A stretch of 64,000 bases of DNA from the NCBI GenBank assembly GCA_015146655.1, contig VKHL01000024.1:1-64000 (forward strand). Reading direction: 5' to 3'. The notes beneath the pieces were generated by a model. The model saw nothing but the letters and a program-made list of their open reading frames with translations. It was not told the DNA's origin and made no database searches. The translations under genes were made by a program, and so were the position numbers. Below, in pieces: positions 10,272-20,730 of the stretch. Each line of letters starts with the position of its first letter. The first letter of the stretch is position 1. Origin of the DNA: Ochromonas danica (lineage: Eukaryota; Sar; Chrysophyceae; Chromulinales; Chromulinaceae).

Positions 10272-10606
10272 CTAATGATGACCCTTGCCATGACCGTGAC
10301 CATGACTCTCTGCACTCTCCACGTACTTGGGGTAGAAGGTCCTCTGCTCATGAGATAGAGAGAGACACACACACAAGCCATGAAGTTAGAGATAAAGACA
10401 GAGATGATAGGAGAAGTAGTAGTGGGGTAGTAGATGATGACACTCACCGTCTTAGACTCAGAGTACTGGTAGACAGCGAAGGCGGTGGCGGCGATGACCA
10501 CACCGCAGAAGATAGTGTTGCGCTTCCAGTGGACAGGATCCGCCCACCATCCACCCGATGGACTCCAAACCCACTTAGGATATTCATAGCGACGACCACC
10601 TCCCAT
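10272..10606 (-). CDS. Small single-pass membrane protein, likely mitochondrial
   Basis: Two exons, 10606-10448 and 10343-10272, are separated by a GT-AG intron of 104 bases. The product is about 76 residues: MGGG start, a Trp-rich juxtamembrane part (WVWSPSGGWWADPVHWKRNT), one helix (IFCGVVIAATAFAVYQYS), then a short tail ending in a His/Gly run (HGHGHGKGHH). Size and shape match supernumerary subunits of respiratory complex I in plants and protists, which often begin MGGG and have one membrane helix, but I cannot assign a named subunit. The downstream plus-strand Tcd gene starts only 177 bases away, so the two probably share a promoter. Confidence 0.6.
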
Positions 10607-10782
10607 GACTATCTATAGAATTATTTAAAGCGATGAGCGGGCTTTGAGTTGATCAACACTCTGTGCAGACCTCGCGGGGCGGAAGCAAAGAAGAAGGGCA
10701 TGTTATTACGATGCGTAGGAATATTACTTAACTTAACATGACTTAACTTAACAAGTTTCGTCTATCGTTCACTGGATGAGAA

Positions 10783-11341
10783 ATGACGGCGAATCAATCT
10801 TCTTGGATAACCGCTGCCGTATTGGCAAGTCTTGGTGCAGTTTCACTCTATGCTGCCTCTCATGGAGATGTGACTGGGCAGTCTGTAGCTGATGGTGTGA
10901 AGACTTCGTCAGCACAGCAGGAATATCCCCTTGAGATCAAGCAAGAGCTCTTCGCTCGAATTCAGTCGTTCTTCGGAGAAGAAGGTCTGCAGAAGCTACA
11001 GAACAGCTTTGTAGTGGTAAGGACTGGTCTTCTTTCCTCCCTTCCTAGCTTGATCTCATTGCTCTCACATGTACATGTATGTGCGTACATGTGTAGGTGG
11101 TGGGTCTTGGAGGTGTAGGCTCACATTGTGCTCATATGCTCGTTCGCTCTGGAGTGAATCGAGTTCGTCTGATTGACTTCGATCAGGTCACTCTCTCCTC
11201 TCTCAATCGTCACGCTGTAGCCACTCTGGAGGATGTAGGCATTCCCAAGGCAGTTGCTATGAAGAATCGACTTCAAGCGATTGTACCATGGTGCCAGGTC
11301 AGAAATCTCACTATGATCTGTGCCACCACCTTGCTAATGTG

Positions 11342-11417
<76 letters not shown>

Positions 11418-11428
11418 CTGTGTGTTTG

Positions 11429-11465
<37 letters not shown>

Positions 11466-12565
11466 CGTCAATGATTAGATTGAAGCTATCCCAGCGATGT
11501 TCAAGATGGATGAAGCTGATCGTCTCTTAAGTGGCAAACCTGACTTTGTCATTGATTGCATAGACGATGTCAACACCAAAGCAGAACTCATTGCCTATTG
11601 TATTCAACACGACTTGCCTGTCTTGACAAGCATGGGAGCGGGTGGCAAGGCAGACCCTACACGCCTTCGCATTGCACCGTTGAGTGAATGCATTAATGAC
11701 CCACTAGCTCAGAAGATCAAATGGAAGCTAAAGAAGCATAACATCAGTGCTGAGCAAGTCTTGTCTGTATTCTCCATTGAAAAGCCATTAGTCGAGTTGT
11801 TGCCATTAGATGACGAGCAGAAAGCCAATCCTCAAGACTTCGGTGTGGTGGATTATTTGCGATTACGCATTATGCCCGTATTGGGCACATCTCCTAGTAT
11901 CTTCGGCCAGGCATTAGCTTCTTATATTCTCTGCACGATAGGTGGCAAACTCTACGAGCCAGAGGTTTGTGAGAGATTATCAAAGAATCTGAAACATAAA
12001 CTACGACAACTTTATCGAAACAATGAGATCAAACGGTTTGGACATGATCGAGATATGGATTTGGATGATGAGGATGTCGAATTTGTTGTACAACAGGTGA
12101 GTAGTCCTTCGTGTCTGGATAGGATGATGTTGAATATGCTCTCATGTAATGGTTGTGCTTGTTGTGTGACAGGTCTGGAGAAATCGTTGTGCGATCTCCA
12201 ATCGTCGCTTTGGTGGACATATCTTACCCACACTAACACGATGGAATGCTCAGGAGCCTCCCACTCCTTATAACTTAGTCTTAATGATGCAGACTGAGGC
12301 TGCCAAACTAGACGAACAAGGCCACAGCGCCTTCCCATCTGACCTGGTGGAGAAGATCAACTATCGACTAGCCTGGGCGAAGAGGGTCTGCTTGGAAGAG
12401 AACTTCTCTACTGGGGAAATCAACCTTCCTCATGCTGCCTGCAAGAGGTCTCAAATCATCTCCACTGAAGCTTTGGGGGAAAGATACTATTCGACCTTGC
12501 TAAATGTTGGTGGTGGTATTTGCTTTGGTTTAGCCATCGCTCTACTGTGGCCAGTAAGAAATTAA
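10783..12565 (+). CDS. tRNA threonylcarbamoyladenosine dehydratase (Tcd/CsdL, ThiF/E1 fold)
   Basis: This enzyme dehydrates and cyclises t6A at tRNA position 37 to ct6A using ATP. There are four exons: 10783-11016, 11097-11297, 11479-12096 and 12173-12565. All junctions fall in phase 0 and the product is 481 residues. Visible features are the E1-type nucleotide-binding motif VVGLGGVGSH followed by a short helix and IDFDQVTLSSLNRHA, then DFVIDCIDDVNTKAELI and SMGAGGKADPT. Hydrophobic helices sit at the extreme N-terminus (WITAAVLASLGAVSLYAA) and C-terminus (GGGICFGLAIALLW), as in the membrane-bound yeast Tcd1/Tcd2 of the mitochondrial outer membrane. Intron 2 is mostly a (GT)n microsatellite. 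Confidence 0.9.
11341..11463. repeat. (GT)n microsatellite inside Tcd intron 2
   Basis: Long GT runs are interrupted by a few TACTGTGTGTTT units. The array fills most of the 181-base intron (11298-11478) and reaches to within about 15 bases of the acceptor, where it may substitute for a polypyrimidine tract. Confidence 0.9.
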
Positions 12566-12656
12566 AGTAACGTAACGTGGATGATCATAGAAACACACCA
12601 AGCAAGTTGGTTGAACAACGATTACAAGTGAATGCAAAGGTTTCTAAGCAATATGA

Positions 12657-14222
12657 TCACTTCTTGCGCTCAATACCAGAAGGAGAACTAATGGGACTAC
12701 CCTCCCCCACCAACTCGTCCTCTCCTACCACGTAATGACTTCCGCTGCGATTAGGTGAATGAGCCACTGAGGAGGAGGAAGAAGTGGGGGCATCGAAATG
12801 GAGCTTCCCTCTGCGTGCCGGGGTAGAAGGCAAGCTCGCTGTACCTTTGGCCACTTCTTCCATCGCACCACTCTCTGGACTGCCTATTCCCGTGGAAGTA
12901 GTTAGCAAAGCACTGGAATGAACACTGGAAGAACTGGGCACAGACATGGCACTCCCATCCGCCTTCTCTATCTTCCCTACCACTGCCGATTGCCTTTTCG
13001 CAAGGTCTTGTCTCTTGCTTAATAAACGACGGCATTTGCGCTCCAGCTTTTCAGCTTGTTGCTTGACCTTGGCCACATCGTCTTCCAACTGACGCTTTGC
13101 CTCCATGGCTTTGATCAACCCAACATCAGCCTCCGTTGCATTATGCTTCAACACGTCATGTTCTTGACTCAACTTATCCATCATTGTTTCTAGCGCCTTC
13201 TCTCGTTCTTCCACCTTCTCCAAGATGGTGCAAGAACGATTAAGCGTGTCTTCGAATTCATCGAATTTCCCACCATACATGGCCACCTGCTGCTGTAACG
13301 TTGCGATAGCCTCCTCTAGATGACGAATCTTGCTTTTGTAACTTTCTGCACGAAGTCTCTCTTGTACTTTAGCGTATTCTACCTGAGCATGGCGAGCTTG
13401 TTCCAGTCGTTGTTGAAGGTCCTTAGCACGCTCTTCGTTGCGTAACTTCTCACGACGCAATTGCAAGTGCTGGCTGAACTGATCCAACTTCGATTTCAAC
13501 TCTTCATTCTCCAATGACTTCATATCGAGCTCAGCTTCTTCCTATAAGAAAGATAGATTGAACAGCATCAAAACAACAGATTGGTACAGGAAGAGGTGCG
13601 GGCGGGCGGGTACTACCTCTTCGATCTTCTTGGTGACCGCTTCAATAGACTGTACACACTCTCTTTCTAAATGTTTAGTCTTTTCTCGCTCTTGCTCTAC
13701 AAGATAGCTACGCTGATCATCTTTCTCCTTACAAAGCTTCTGTAAAGAGCGACAAAGTTCTTCTAAATCACGTGCTCGTACATCTTGTGTGAGCATTTCC
13801 TCACGAATACGAAACATTTCCGAAGCAAATCCATCGCGCTCACTCTTACATGCTTTCAACTTATTCAATTTCTCAGATAAGGAAGTACGTAATGATTCTG
13901 AGAATTGTTGTTCTGCTAAGAAGAGTAAACGAACACGACTGACTGCCTCAGAATCAATAACACCATTCCGAACAGTGGTGGTGGAGGAGGTGGATGAGTC
14001 ATGTACAGGCTTGCTTGGTCCATAGAGAGAGTCTTCAAAAATTTCCTCGATGTTATTGGTCTCAGCGGGGTCCAAGTCTTCCGGTCCAAACTTTTGTGTG
14101 ATCTCCTCCCAGATATCTGATTTCTTCTCTTTTTGAATCTCCAATTCAGCTAAACGAGAATAAATTAAAGCAAGCTTTGTTGATGTTGAAGCATCTGCAC
14201 TACCAGCTGTTGTCGTGGACAT
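12657..14222 (-). CDS. Taxilin-family coiled-coil protein
   Basis: Taxilins are long coiled-coil proteins that bind syntaxins and take part in vesicle traffic. Two exons, 14222-13617 and 13541-12657 (phase-0 intron of 75 bases), give 496 residues. The coiled coil runs from about residue 95 to 400. It contains the family marks RARDLEELCRSLQKLCKE in exon 1 and VAMYGGKFDEFEDTLNRSC in exon 2. The last 90 residues are Ser/Thr/Pro-rich and disordered, and the N-terminal 80 residues are acidic. The start at 14222 (MSTTTAGSADAS) is the first ATG in frame. The 3' end lies about 90 bases from the convergent Tcd gene. Confidence 0.85.
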
Positions 14223-14381
14223 GATCTCTCTCTTCTCTCTAGGTCAATTTGTCTTTTGCTTTTGTGGGCATCCAGTCAGATGAGGGTTTGATCTCTGCAG
14301 CCTGCTTATGCGATCTTGGTGAGAGAGTAATATGAGTTTTAACTGGGTATTTCTAGGTTGCATCTCTCCGTCGTCAAAAGC

Positions 14382-15624
14382 ATGACTTGGTCGAAATGGT
14401 TGCTTGCTTTAGCTCTCGTGTTTATCCACTATGGAAAGGCATTAGAGACAAAGGATGTTATTCGTCCAGTATTTCAACGCTGTGATAGTGATAAAAATGG
14501 TTATTTGGACGGAAATGAATTCCACGAATGCATTCTCGCTCATTTCCACCAAGATCTGAACCAACAACAAGGACCTCTTGTCACATCTGATCAAGATGTC
14601 AAGAACTTCTTTCGTCTTGTTGATCGTGATGGAAATAAAAGAGTGTCGTTAGAAGAGTATAGGACGATCTTCACTCGATTACGTGATCCACGCAAGAGCA
14701 CCGACCCTGTCATTATCAAGACGAGAGATGGAAAGACCAAGACTGTAGAGCAGGAGGATCTCTTCGATATACTAAGAGAGCAGACTGCAGGCTTTCGTCA
14801 AGAAGGTGATCGTCTATTGCGAGAGGAGGAAAAGCAGGCAGCAGACTTGCTCTCCCTTGAGAAGGACAATCCGGCACTGGCCAAGATCATTCAGATTGGT
14901 CAATGGGCCTGGCAAAAGATTCAAGAAAGTTTTAAAGAAGAAGGAGAAAAAGAACAAACCATAAGAGGAACAATTCATCGCTTGCGATCTCTCACGGAGG
15001 AGAAGGAAGAGAAGGAAGAAGGAGAGGATGGCAGTCGACAGGTTGGTTTAGTTTTGCTCTCTGACTTTGTGTTGAAGATTGTGTTGACTGACTCGAGGAC
15101 TAACTCTATTTGATTAGCTATCACTTGAGCTGGTTGTTCGGAGTGATGATGCTGGTGTCCGCCCTCGCCCTCGTATGCGCACTTTCCATGTAACTTCCTC
15201 ACTTTCCTGTTTGTATCTCAAACTCCACTCATCACTTTGTTGTGAATAGGTTAGGGTGGAGATATCCCCTAGATCACGTCGATTGCTAGAAGTGAAGGAG
15301 ATTGTACAGGAAGGCGGCGGGAGTTTGTCCAAGAAGTCTTTGATGCTCTTCCAAGCCTCTCCTTCCTCTTCCTTCTTGTCAACTTCCTGGTTGACCATCC
15401 TCTATCTCTCCGTGAGAAGGATGCTGAAGAGCAAGCTTAACAAGAAAGTGTTGCATGTCATTGACCGAGTTGCACGTGTTTACGGCGAGGATATGGTATT
15501 CATAGTGCTCGGAGCAGCTGCATTCTCTTGTATAGTGACTCTGCTTATCATCACTTACCTCCTCTTCTTCACTTCCTTCTCATCATCTGCGAGTCATGAC
15601 GAAGAACAGAAGAAGGAAGACTAA
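14382..15624 (+). CDS. EF-hand protein of the secretory pathway with C-terminal membrane helix
   Basis: There are three exons, 14382-15041, 15118-15189 and 15250-15624, all in phase 0, giving 368 residues. A signal peptide (WLLALALVFIHYGKA) leads to two EF-hands. The first loop is DSDKNGYLDGNEF, with all oxygen ligands present. The second is DRDGNKRVSLEEY. A charged helical region rich in Glu/Lys follows, then a short conserved-looking exon 2, an amphipathic stretch, and a strong transmembrane helix near the C-terminus (MVFIVLGAAAFSCIVTLLIITYLLFF) with a short Ser/acidic tail. The topology predicts calcium-binding loops in the ER lumen or outside the cell. No named family is recognised. Confidence 0.75.
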
Positions 15625-15815
15625 GATATAGTTGATCAGAAGTGTCTAGGTAGATTAGATCACTTTATACTCCTCACTATCTCTCTTGTCTCTTAATATC
15701 ATAGCTATGTAGTAGTAACTTTTTGTAAATATTCAAATGGGGCCAGCCAACCAATCCGCTCGCTTCCTCCCCACATCTTGCTGTGGACCTAATATCTCTA
15801 TTTCTTGACTGTATT

Positions 15816-17112
15816 CTACACCACTGGGTCAAAGATCTGTAGGAAAGGAGCGTGACCATCAAGCGACAACTCATCTCCCAGCTCCAGTTCATGCTGTTCG
15901 TCACATTTTGGCAGAGCAGTTGTTCAAAACAGCACGATGTCGTCATTGTTGTACAGTCATTGTTGAGCTCACCTTGAAGTGCGAACCATCGACGAAGACA
16001 GCGCCATACTGAGAGTTCCATCTCAACGATAACATCTCTTCTGGACCTGGTCAACAATAGGTTTGTCAAAGCAAAGCGGAGGATGACAATAATCAACTGT
16101 TGGAGACTTACGAATCATGGAATGGCGCAACAACTTCTGATGGGCATTGCCTGGCTCAATGAGATGCTCACGCACCATATACTGTAAACTAACTCACGAA
16201 GAGAAGACAGACAGACATTTAAGAAGAAAGACAAGATTTGTTGCATAAAGTCGTGGGGATGCTTTACTTGCGAGACTTCACATCCATGATCACCCCTCCT
16301 GCTCCACTCATAGCAGCTGTTGATCCTGTTGCAGTTGATATCCTATTGTTTTTCCCATGCATACGTATTGAATTGTCACAAACCCCCATAGCATACGGAA
16401 AACACACAAAAACAACAACCTACCAGATACCACTGGACCACACATTGAAAGAGAAGACCTCTTCAATCCTACCATCCGTCTTATAAGTTGGTTGTACATT
16501 TCCAACACAGAGTGCTAGACGAAATCGGCTCACGGCAGCTGGGATAGGATGAGCCACGAGGATGTCATTCAGAGCAGGTGGCAGACGAGTTTCTGTGTAC
16601 GTACTGCGAACCAGGCACTGAATACGAGTTCTCAAACCTGGTGTCACCTCACCATAGAGAATCTTTGGTAGATACTCTTTCAGATTATTTGCTGAGACAG
16701 CACAGAGTGCACCACGTGATCGTCGCTCATCTTTGATATTAGTCACGCCTTGTTCTTGAGGTGGTGTAGGGTCAGAATTAATACCAAGGACAGGGATAGA
16801 GTCATCTAGAAAGGAAGAGACATTCAACACAGTGCCATCCCCTCCCACAGCAATGATCAAGTCTTTGTCTTGAATAACTCCGCGGTGCATATCCTCACGA
16901 CCAATTTTGGAATATTGAATTCCCACATGCTTGAGAACTGCTTCTACATTCTCCACACATTGTGTATGAACTTGATAACGATTTGCTAGACGTTCCCAAC
17001 GAAGCGCAACAGGAGCTTTGCCTTGTGCTTTCAATTGACGATAAGTTTCATAAGGGGTTTGTTTGACCACCACGAGAATGTTCTTAAATGCTTTGAGCAT
17101 CGTATGCTGCAT
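15816..17112 (-). CDS. NAD kinase, plant NADK3 (NADH kinase)-like
   Basis: This kinase phosphorylates NAD(H) to NADP(H). Five exons (17112-16431, 16325-16268, 16188-16112, 16046-15973, 15893-15816) sum to an exact frame of 322 residues. Signature motifs are AVGGDGTVL (about residue 88), VLGINSDPTP, the NDILVAHPIPAAVSRF block and SSGSTAAMSGAGG, formed across the first splice junction. The NSDPT and VAHP blocks match the compact plant NADK3 type rather than the longer animal cytosolic type. Two start codons are plausible, 17112 and 17100, and the frame is open upstream to about 17205. The divergent RRP41 gene begins 271 bases away, so a shared promoter is likely. The C-terminus, ELGDELSLDGHAPFLQIF, matches the family end. 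Confidence 0.88.
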
Positions 17113-17383
17113 GTTATCTATATATACGTAATGAATTGAGAAATATGACACAGTTGGGTGGATTGAGGCGAGGGTTGGGAAGGCAGAGTAGAAGAGGAGG
17201 AGCAAGCAGGGAGAGATCTTGTCATGCCAACAACAACAACAACAACCCGAAGCCCAGCACCAGATGGCAGCAGACCCACATTCCCAATATCTAGCAGATT
17301 AGCTTTAACATCCCATAGTCCCCGCGCAATAAGAATAGTACTCCTTTTGCTTTCCTTCTTCCTTCTCAGTGAAAAGGAAAAGA

Positions 17384-18298
17384 ATGCAAAATCAAGAAAT
17401 CTTATCTTTGGCTGGATTAAGAATAGACGGACGACGTCATGATGAATTAAGACGTCTTCAACATCGTATAGGACTAGTCGCACATGCTGATGGTTCTGCT
17501 TATATGGAACAGGGTCTAAACAAGGTTCTCGTGGCTGTGCTGGGACCGCAAGAACCACGCAAGAAGAACACTGATGGTAGTGTCGAAAAGGTGTATAAAA
17601 TATTCACTTTGGTACTTGCAACAAAGCACATTTATCTGATACCTTCTGTCTCAGTGTAATATAGTGTGTCGAATCAATGAAGCTCCTTTTGCTGGTAGCG
17701 AGCGTAAAGTACGCAAACCTGGTGATCGGAGAATGTTTGAAATTGAAAAGACTATTAGAGAAGTTGCTGAATCAGTCATTATGATGGACCTATACCCGAG
17801 ATCTGAGATCACTATCGTAGTGCACATTCTGGAAACTGATGGGTTAGTTGAGATCATTTATTTTATGTCTAATACACCGTGATGTCTCATCTCATCCTCT
17901 CCCACTTTCTTTTCTTTCTTGATCTAAACTCACGTCTTGTGCACTTATTGAGTAGCTCTGTGACATGTACTGCGATTAATGCGATGTGCCTTGCTCTTAT
18001 GCAAGCTGGTATTTCCATGGAAGATATGGTGACAGCTTGTACTGTGGGTTATGTTAAGGATGATCTGTGTATTGATCTTACTCAAACGGAGCTGGGATTT
18101 GGTGGAGCTTATATGCCTGTGGTGATCAAGGCACGGTCGGAAGAGATTGTCTTCATGCAGCTGGACAGCAGGTTGAGTGTTGACTTGCTACAACAAGCGC
18201 TTGAAAAATCATTGGAAGGGTGCCGTTTTCTTAAAACTTATGTTGAAACTGCTATGAAAACACACATGGCTAGTCAATTAGAAAATGCTGCCAAGTAA
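17384..18298 (+). CDS. RRP41: Exosome complex subunit RRP41 (EXOSC4)
   Basis: This is an RNase PH-fold subunit of the exosome ring used in 3'-5' RNA processing and decay. Three exons, 17384-17590, 17655-17842 and 17956-18298, give 245 residues, the usual length. Family blocks are the N-terminal GLRIDGRRHDELRRL, ADGSAYMEQGLNKVLVAVLGP, the middle block YPRSEITIVVHILETDG, and the C-terminal half CTAINAMCLALMQAGISMEDMVTACTVGYV. As in other eukaryotes the ring subunit is probably catalytically inactive. The start at 17384 was chosen because the upstream in-frame codon is GTG, not ATG. It is divergent from the NAD kinase gene. Confidence 0.92.
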
Positions 18299-19182
18299 TA
18301 AGTCACGGTCTTTGTTCACAGAAGTTATTTCTTGTTACTCTCCTGATAGACCACTGCAAACCGCGAGAAAACCTTTCTTTTCTATCAGGAAGGACAGATT
18401 TTCTTTAGACAAAAGCCAAAATGGTTTCTATTCATTTCACTGACCTTGGATAACAATCGCATCACAAACCACTTTAATAACAATCAGCTAGACCAGAAAT
18501 CAATAATTCAACTGGACAAGACAATACCACTCACTGGACTAATGACCATCTCTGCTCTTGCTCTCATATCAGAGACTTTTCTTATTCCAAACACTTGTGA
18601 GTCCGTTCTCTCCACAATCCAATTGCTGAATTGAGACGGAATCCCAGGGTATTGCAACTCTATCTAACCAGCTTCTTTCAAATATTTCAAGCATCCTTTT
18701 TTCAATGAAAATAAATTCATATTTAGTAGGTAGAAACGAAGCCTTTTCTTTTTATTACTAAAGCCAGCAGCAGACCATCCATCAAAGAACACGAAAGAAA
18801 AGGAACAGCAAGCACAGGTTGAATTGACTGCCTGCCTGTCTTGGGGGGGCACCGCTTGGTGACCCAAAGGTGTGCCAATCCCACCCCTCAGCATGCCAGC
18901 ATGGTTCGAATCCTGTCTTGCCCACACGTCGCTTCTGAAGGTAAAGTGGGGTGCTGCACTCATCGTCAGAAACAGAATTTGTCACATCGAAGCTGTCAAG
19001 TGGTTAATAAGTGCGTCGGCAAGACGAGGTGGCGCTTGGAAGAATGGAACAACAATGTAGCATTCCTCACAATCAATTCAATCTGCTTCAGCAATTTGAT
19101 GCCCCAACGCTCCCTGAGCCTATTTGATCAACACAAGTAATAATCAATCCCATATTATTAAGCAAGAACAAATCACAGAGAA
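18299..19182. other. Intergenic with a tRNA-like B-box
   Basis: This gap of about 880 bases holds no convincing gene. At 18901-18915 there is a perfect polymerase III B-box match (GGTTCGAATCC). The flanking bases do not form a T-stem and no acceptor partner is visible upstream, so it is not an intact tRNA. It could be a tRNA-derived SINE relic. Overlapping short frames on both strands look like noise. Confidence 0.4.
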
Positions 19183-20241
19183 ATGCTAGCAACTAAAAGA
19201 ATGAGCGCAATCTCCAAGATGCTTACTAAGAAGTTCGTCTACAATCAGTCCGCAGTACTTCCTCGTTTTCTCAGCTTGTCGACTGATGGACAAAAAAAGA
19301 ATGCAGGCGAAGAAGAAGCAATGGAAGTTCACTTCCGCGCCTCCTCAGTCAAGCATCCTCTCAATATTCAGAAGGTCCAACCTGCTCCCGAGGAGTTGGG
19401 TGACCATATGGGTAGACAACAAAACCACATCTGGACCCAGAAAGAGCTCCGTGAGAAGATGACCACTCTTTATCGCCACCAGCCTGAGACTTGGACTGAT
19501 TATTCTATGAACAAGCTAATGTATGGCCTCTACCACACCTTTAACTTCATGACGGGATATTCTCCTGTGGATCCTTCCCCCAGAGCTATTGAATGGCGCC
19601 TGATTGTCTTGGAAAGCGTGGCTGGAGTGCCCGGTTTTGTTGCTGCTGGAATGCGTCATTTCCGTTCATTACGAACTTTGAAGAAGGACTATGGTTGGAT
19701 TCCAACATTGCTTGAGGAAGCTGAGAATGAACGCATGCACCTTCGCATCTGCCTCAATACTTTTGAAGCAGGTATTGCGACCAGAGCTCTTGTCTTGGCT
19801 GTGCAGTACACGATGGTTCCTTTCTTGATGGCAGTCTATATGGTAAATCCCAAGGCCATGCATCGTTTTGTTGGTTATCTTGAAGAAACTGCTTGTGCAA
19901 CCTATGTCAACACTATCAATCATATCGAAACTCCGGGCACCAGATTGAACGCTGCATGGTCTGGTATTCGTGCTCCTCCTCTCGCCATTGGCTATTATAG
20001 AATGCCCAAAGATGCTATGTGGGTGGATACTCTAAAGTGCATGATGGCTGACGAGGCAAATCATCGCGACGTTAATCATACCTTTGCCTCGATGAAAAAT
20101 GATTGCCCAAACCCTTTCCTGCAAGATCACAAGGAAAACGCTGCTTTTGCATGGAGATTGCATGCCACTGGAGAACCTGCTTGGCCTGAGAAGCAAATGC
20201 TGGAAGACAAACTCTCCTCCAAGAAACCAATGTCTGCTTAA
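19183..20241 (+). CDS. AOX: Mitochondrial alternative oxidase
   Basis: This is a ubiquinol oxidase of the inner mitochondrial membrane that reduces oxygen without pumping protons. It is a single-exon gene of 352 residues. The basic, Ser-rich N-terminus (about 35 residues) fits a mitochondrial presequence. The di-iron ligands are all visible: Glu in RLIVLESVAGVPG (about 144), Glu and His in EEAENERMHL (about 182-186), Glu in GYLEETACATY (about 234) and Glu and His in ADEANHRDVNH (about 291-299). No plant-type N-terminal regulatory Cys block is apparent. Position, length and motifs are complete, so the gene looks functional. Confidence 0.95.
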   Translation: MLATKRMSAISKMLTKKFVYNQSAVLPRFLSLSTDGQKKNAGEEEAMEVHFRASSVKHPLNIQKVQPAPEELGDHMGRQQNHIWTQKELREKMTTLYRHQPETWTDYSMNKLMYGLYHTFNFMTGYSPVDPSPRAIEWRLIVLESVAGVPGFVAAGMRHFRSLRTLKKDYGWIPTLLEEAENERMHLRICLNTFEAGIATRALVLAVQYTMVPFLMAVYMVNPKAMHRFVGYLEETACATYVNTINHIETPGTRLNAAWSGIRAPPLAIGYYRMPKDAMWVDTLKCMMADEANHRDVNHTFASMKNDCPNPFLQDHKENAAFAWRLHATGEPAWPEKQMLEDKLSSKKPMSA

Positions 20242-20730
20242 TAGTAGATGCTGAATTTTTGTCGAATATCCTTTGAGGATATAAAATGATTTATGCAAGT
20301 CAGCCATATTAAAGTTAAACTACATTTATATTCTTTGCAAATACCTTCATTTCTATCATAATCACAAAAATCACCGCCAAAGTCAAATCAATTGGCGCGG
20401 AATGAGGGACCAAGTCGAGATGAAAATCTCTGAAAAGTTGACTTTTATCTCACCTTCGTCACCACAAGAGGAGATCTGGGAGCAGAGTGTGCAGTGTGCA
20501 GTGTGTGTGCTGGCAGAGGGGGAACTGTGAGAGTCGGTTCCAATTTTTGCTGCAATTGCTTCCCATCAAACACAAATTATCCAGTCCTCTGCTCTTCTTG
20601 GTTCTTCCTTCCCTTGACCTCTGAAGAACGAAAGATTTCTTTAGCCTTTCACTAGTGACAGTTTTGTCCCTGTGGAATCAATAGAGTGATCGGAAAAGCT
20701 TGAAGTTGAAATCCCTCTTCCAACTGTAAA
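20242..20730. other. Intergenic region upstream of the CAMK-like kinase
   Basis: About 490 bases without a gene. A short GTGCAGTGTGCAGTGTGTGTGC microrepeat lies near 20490-20512. It probably contains the AOX 3' end and the kinase promoter. Confidence 0.4.

Noticed and set aside
18880-18930. Intact tRNA gene
   Set aside because: The T-stem does not pair and no matching acceptor arm is found upstream.
18841-19140. Plus-strand frames of 62-99 codons
   Set aside because: No motif, and they overlap the tRNA-like B-box. The mirror frame gives the RVGKTGFEP junk typical of tRNA-derived DNA.
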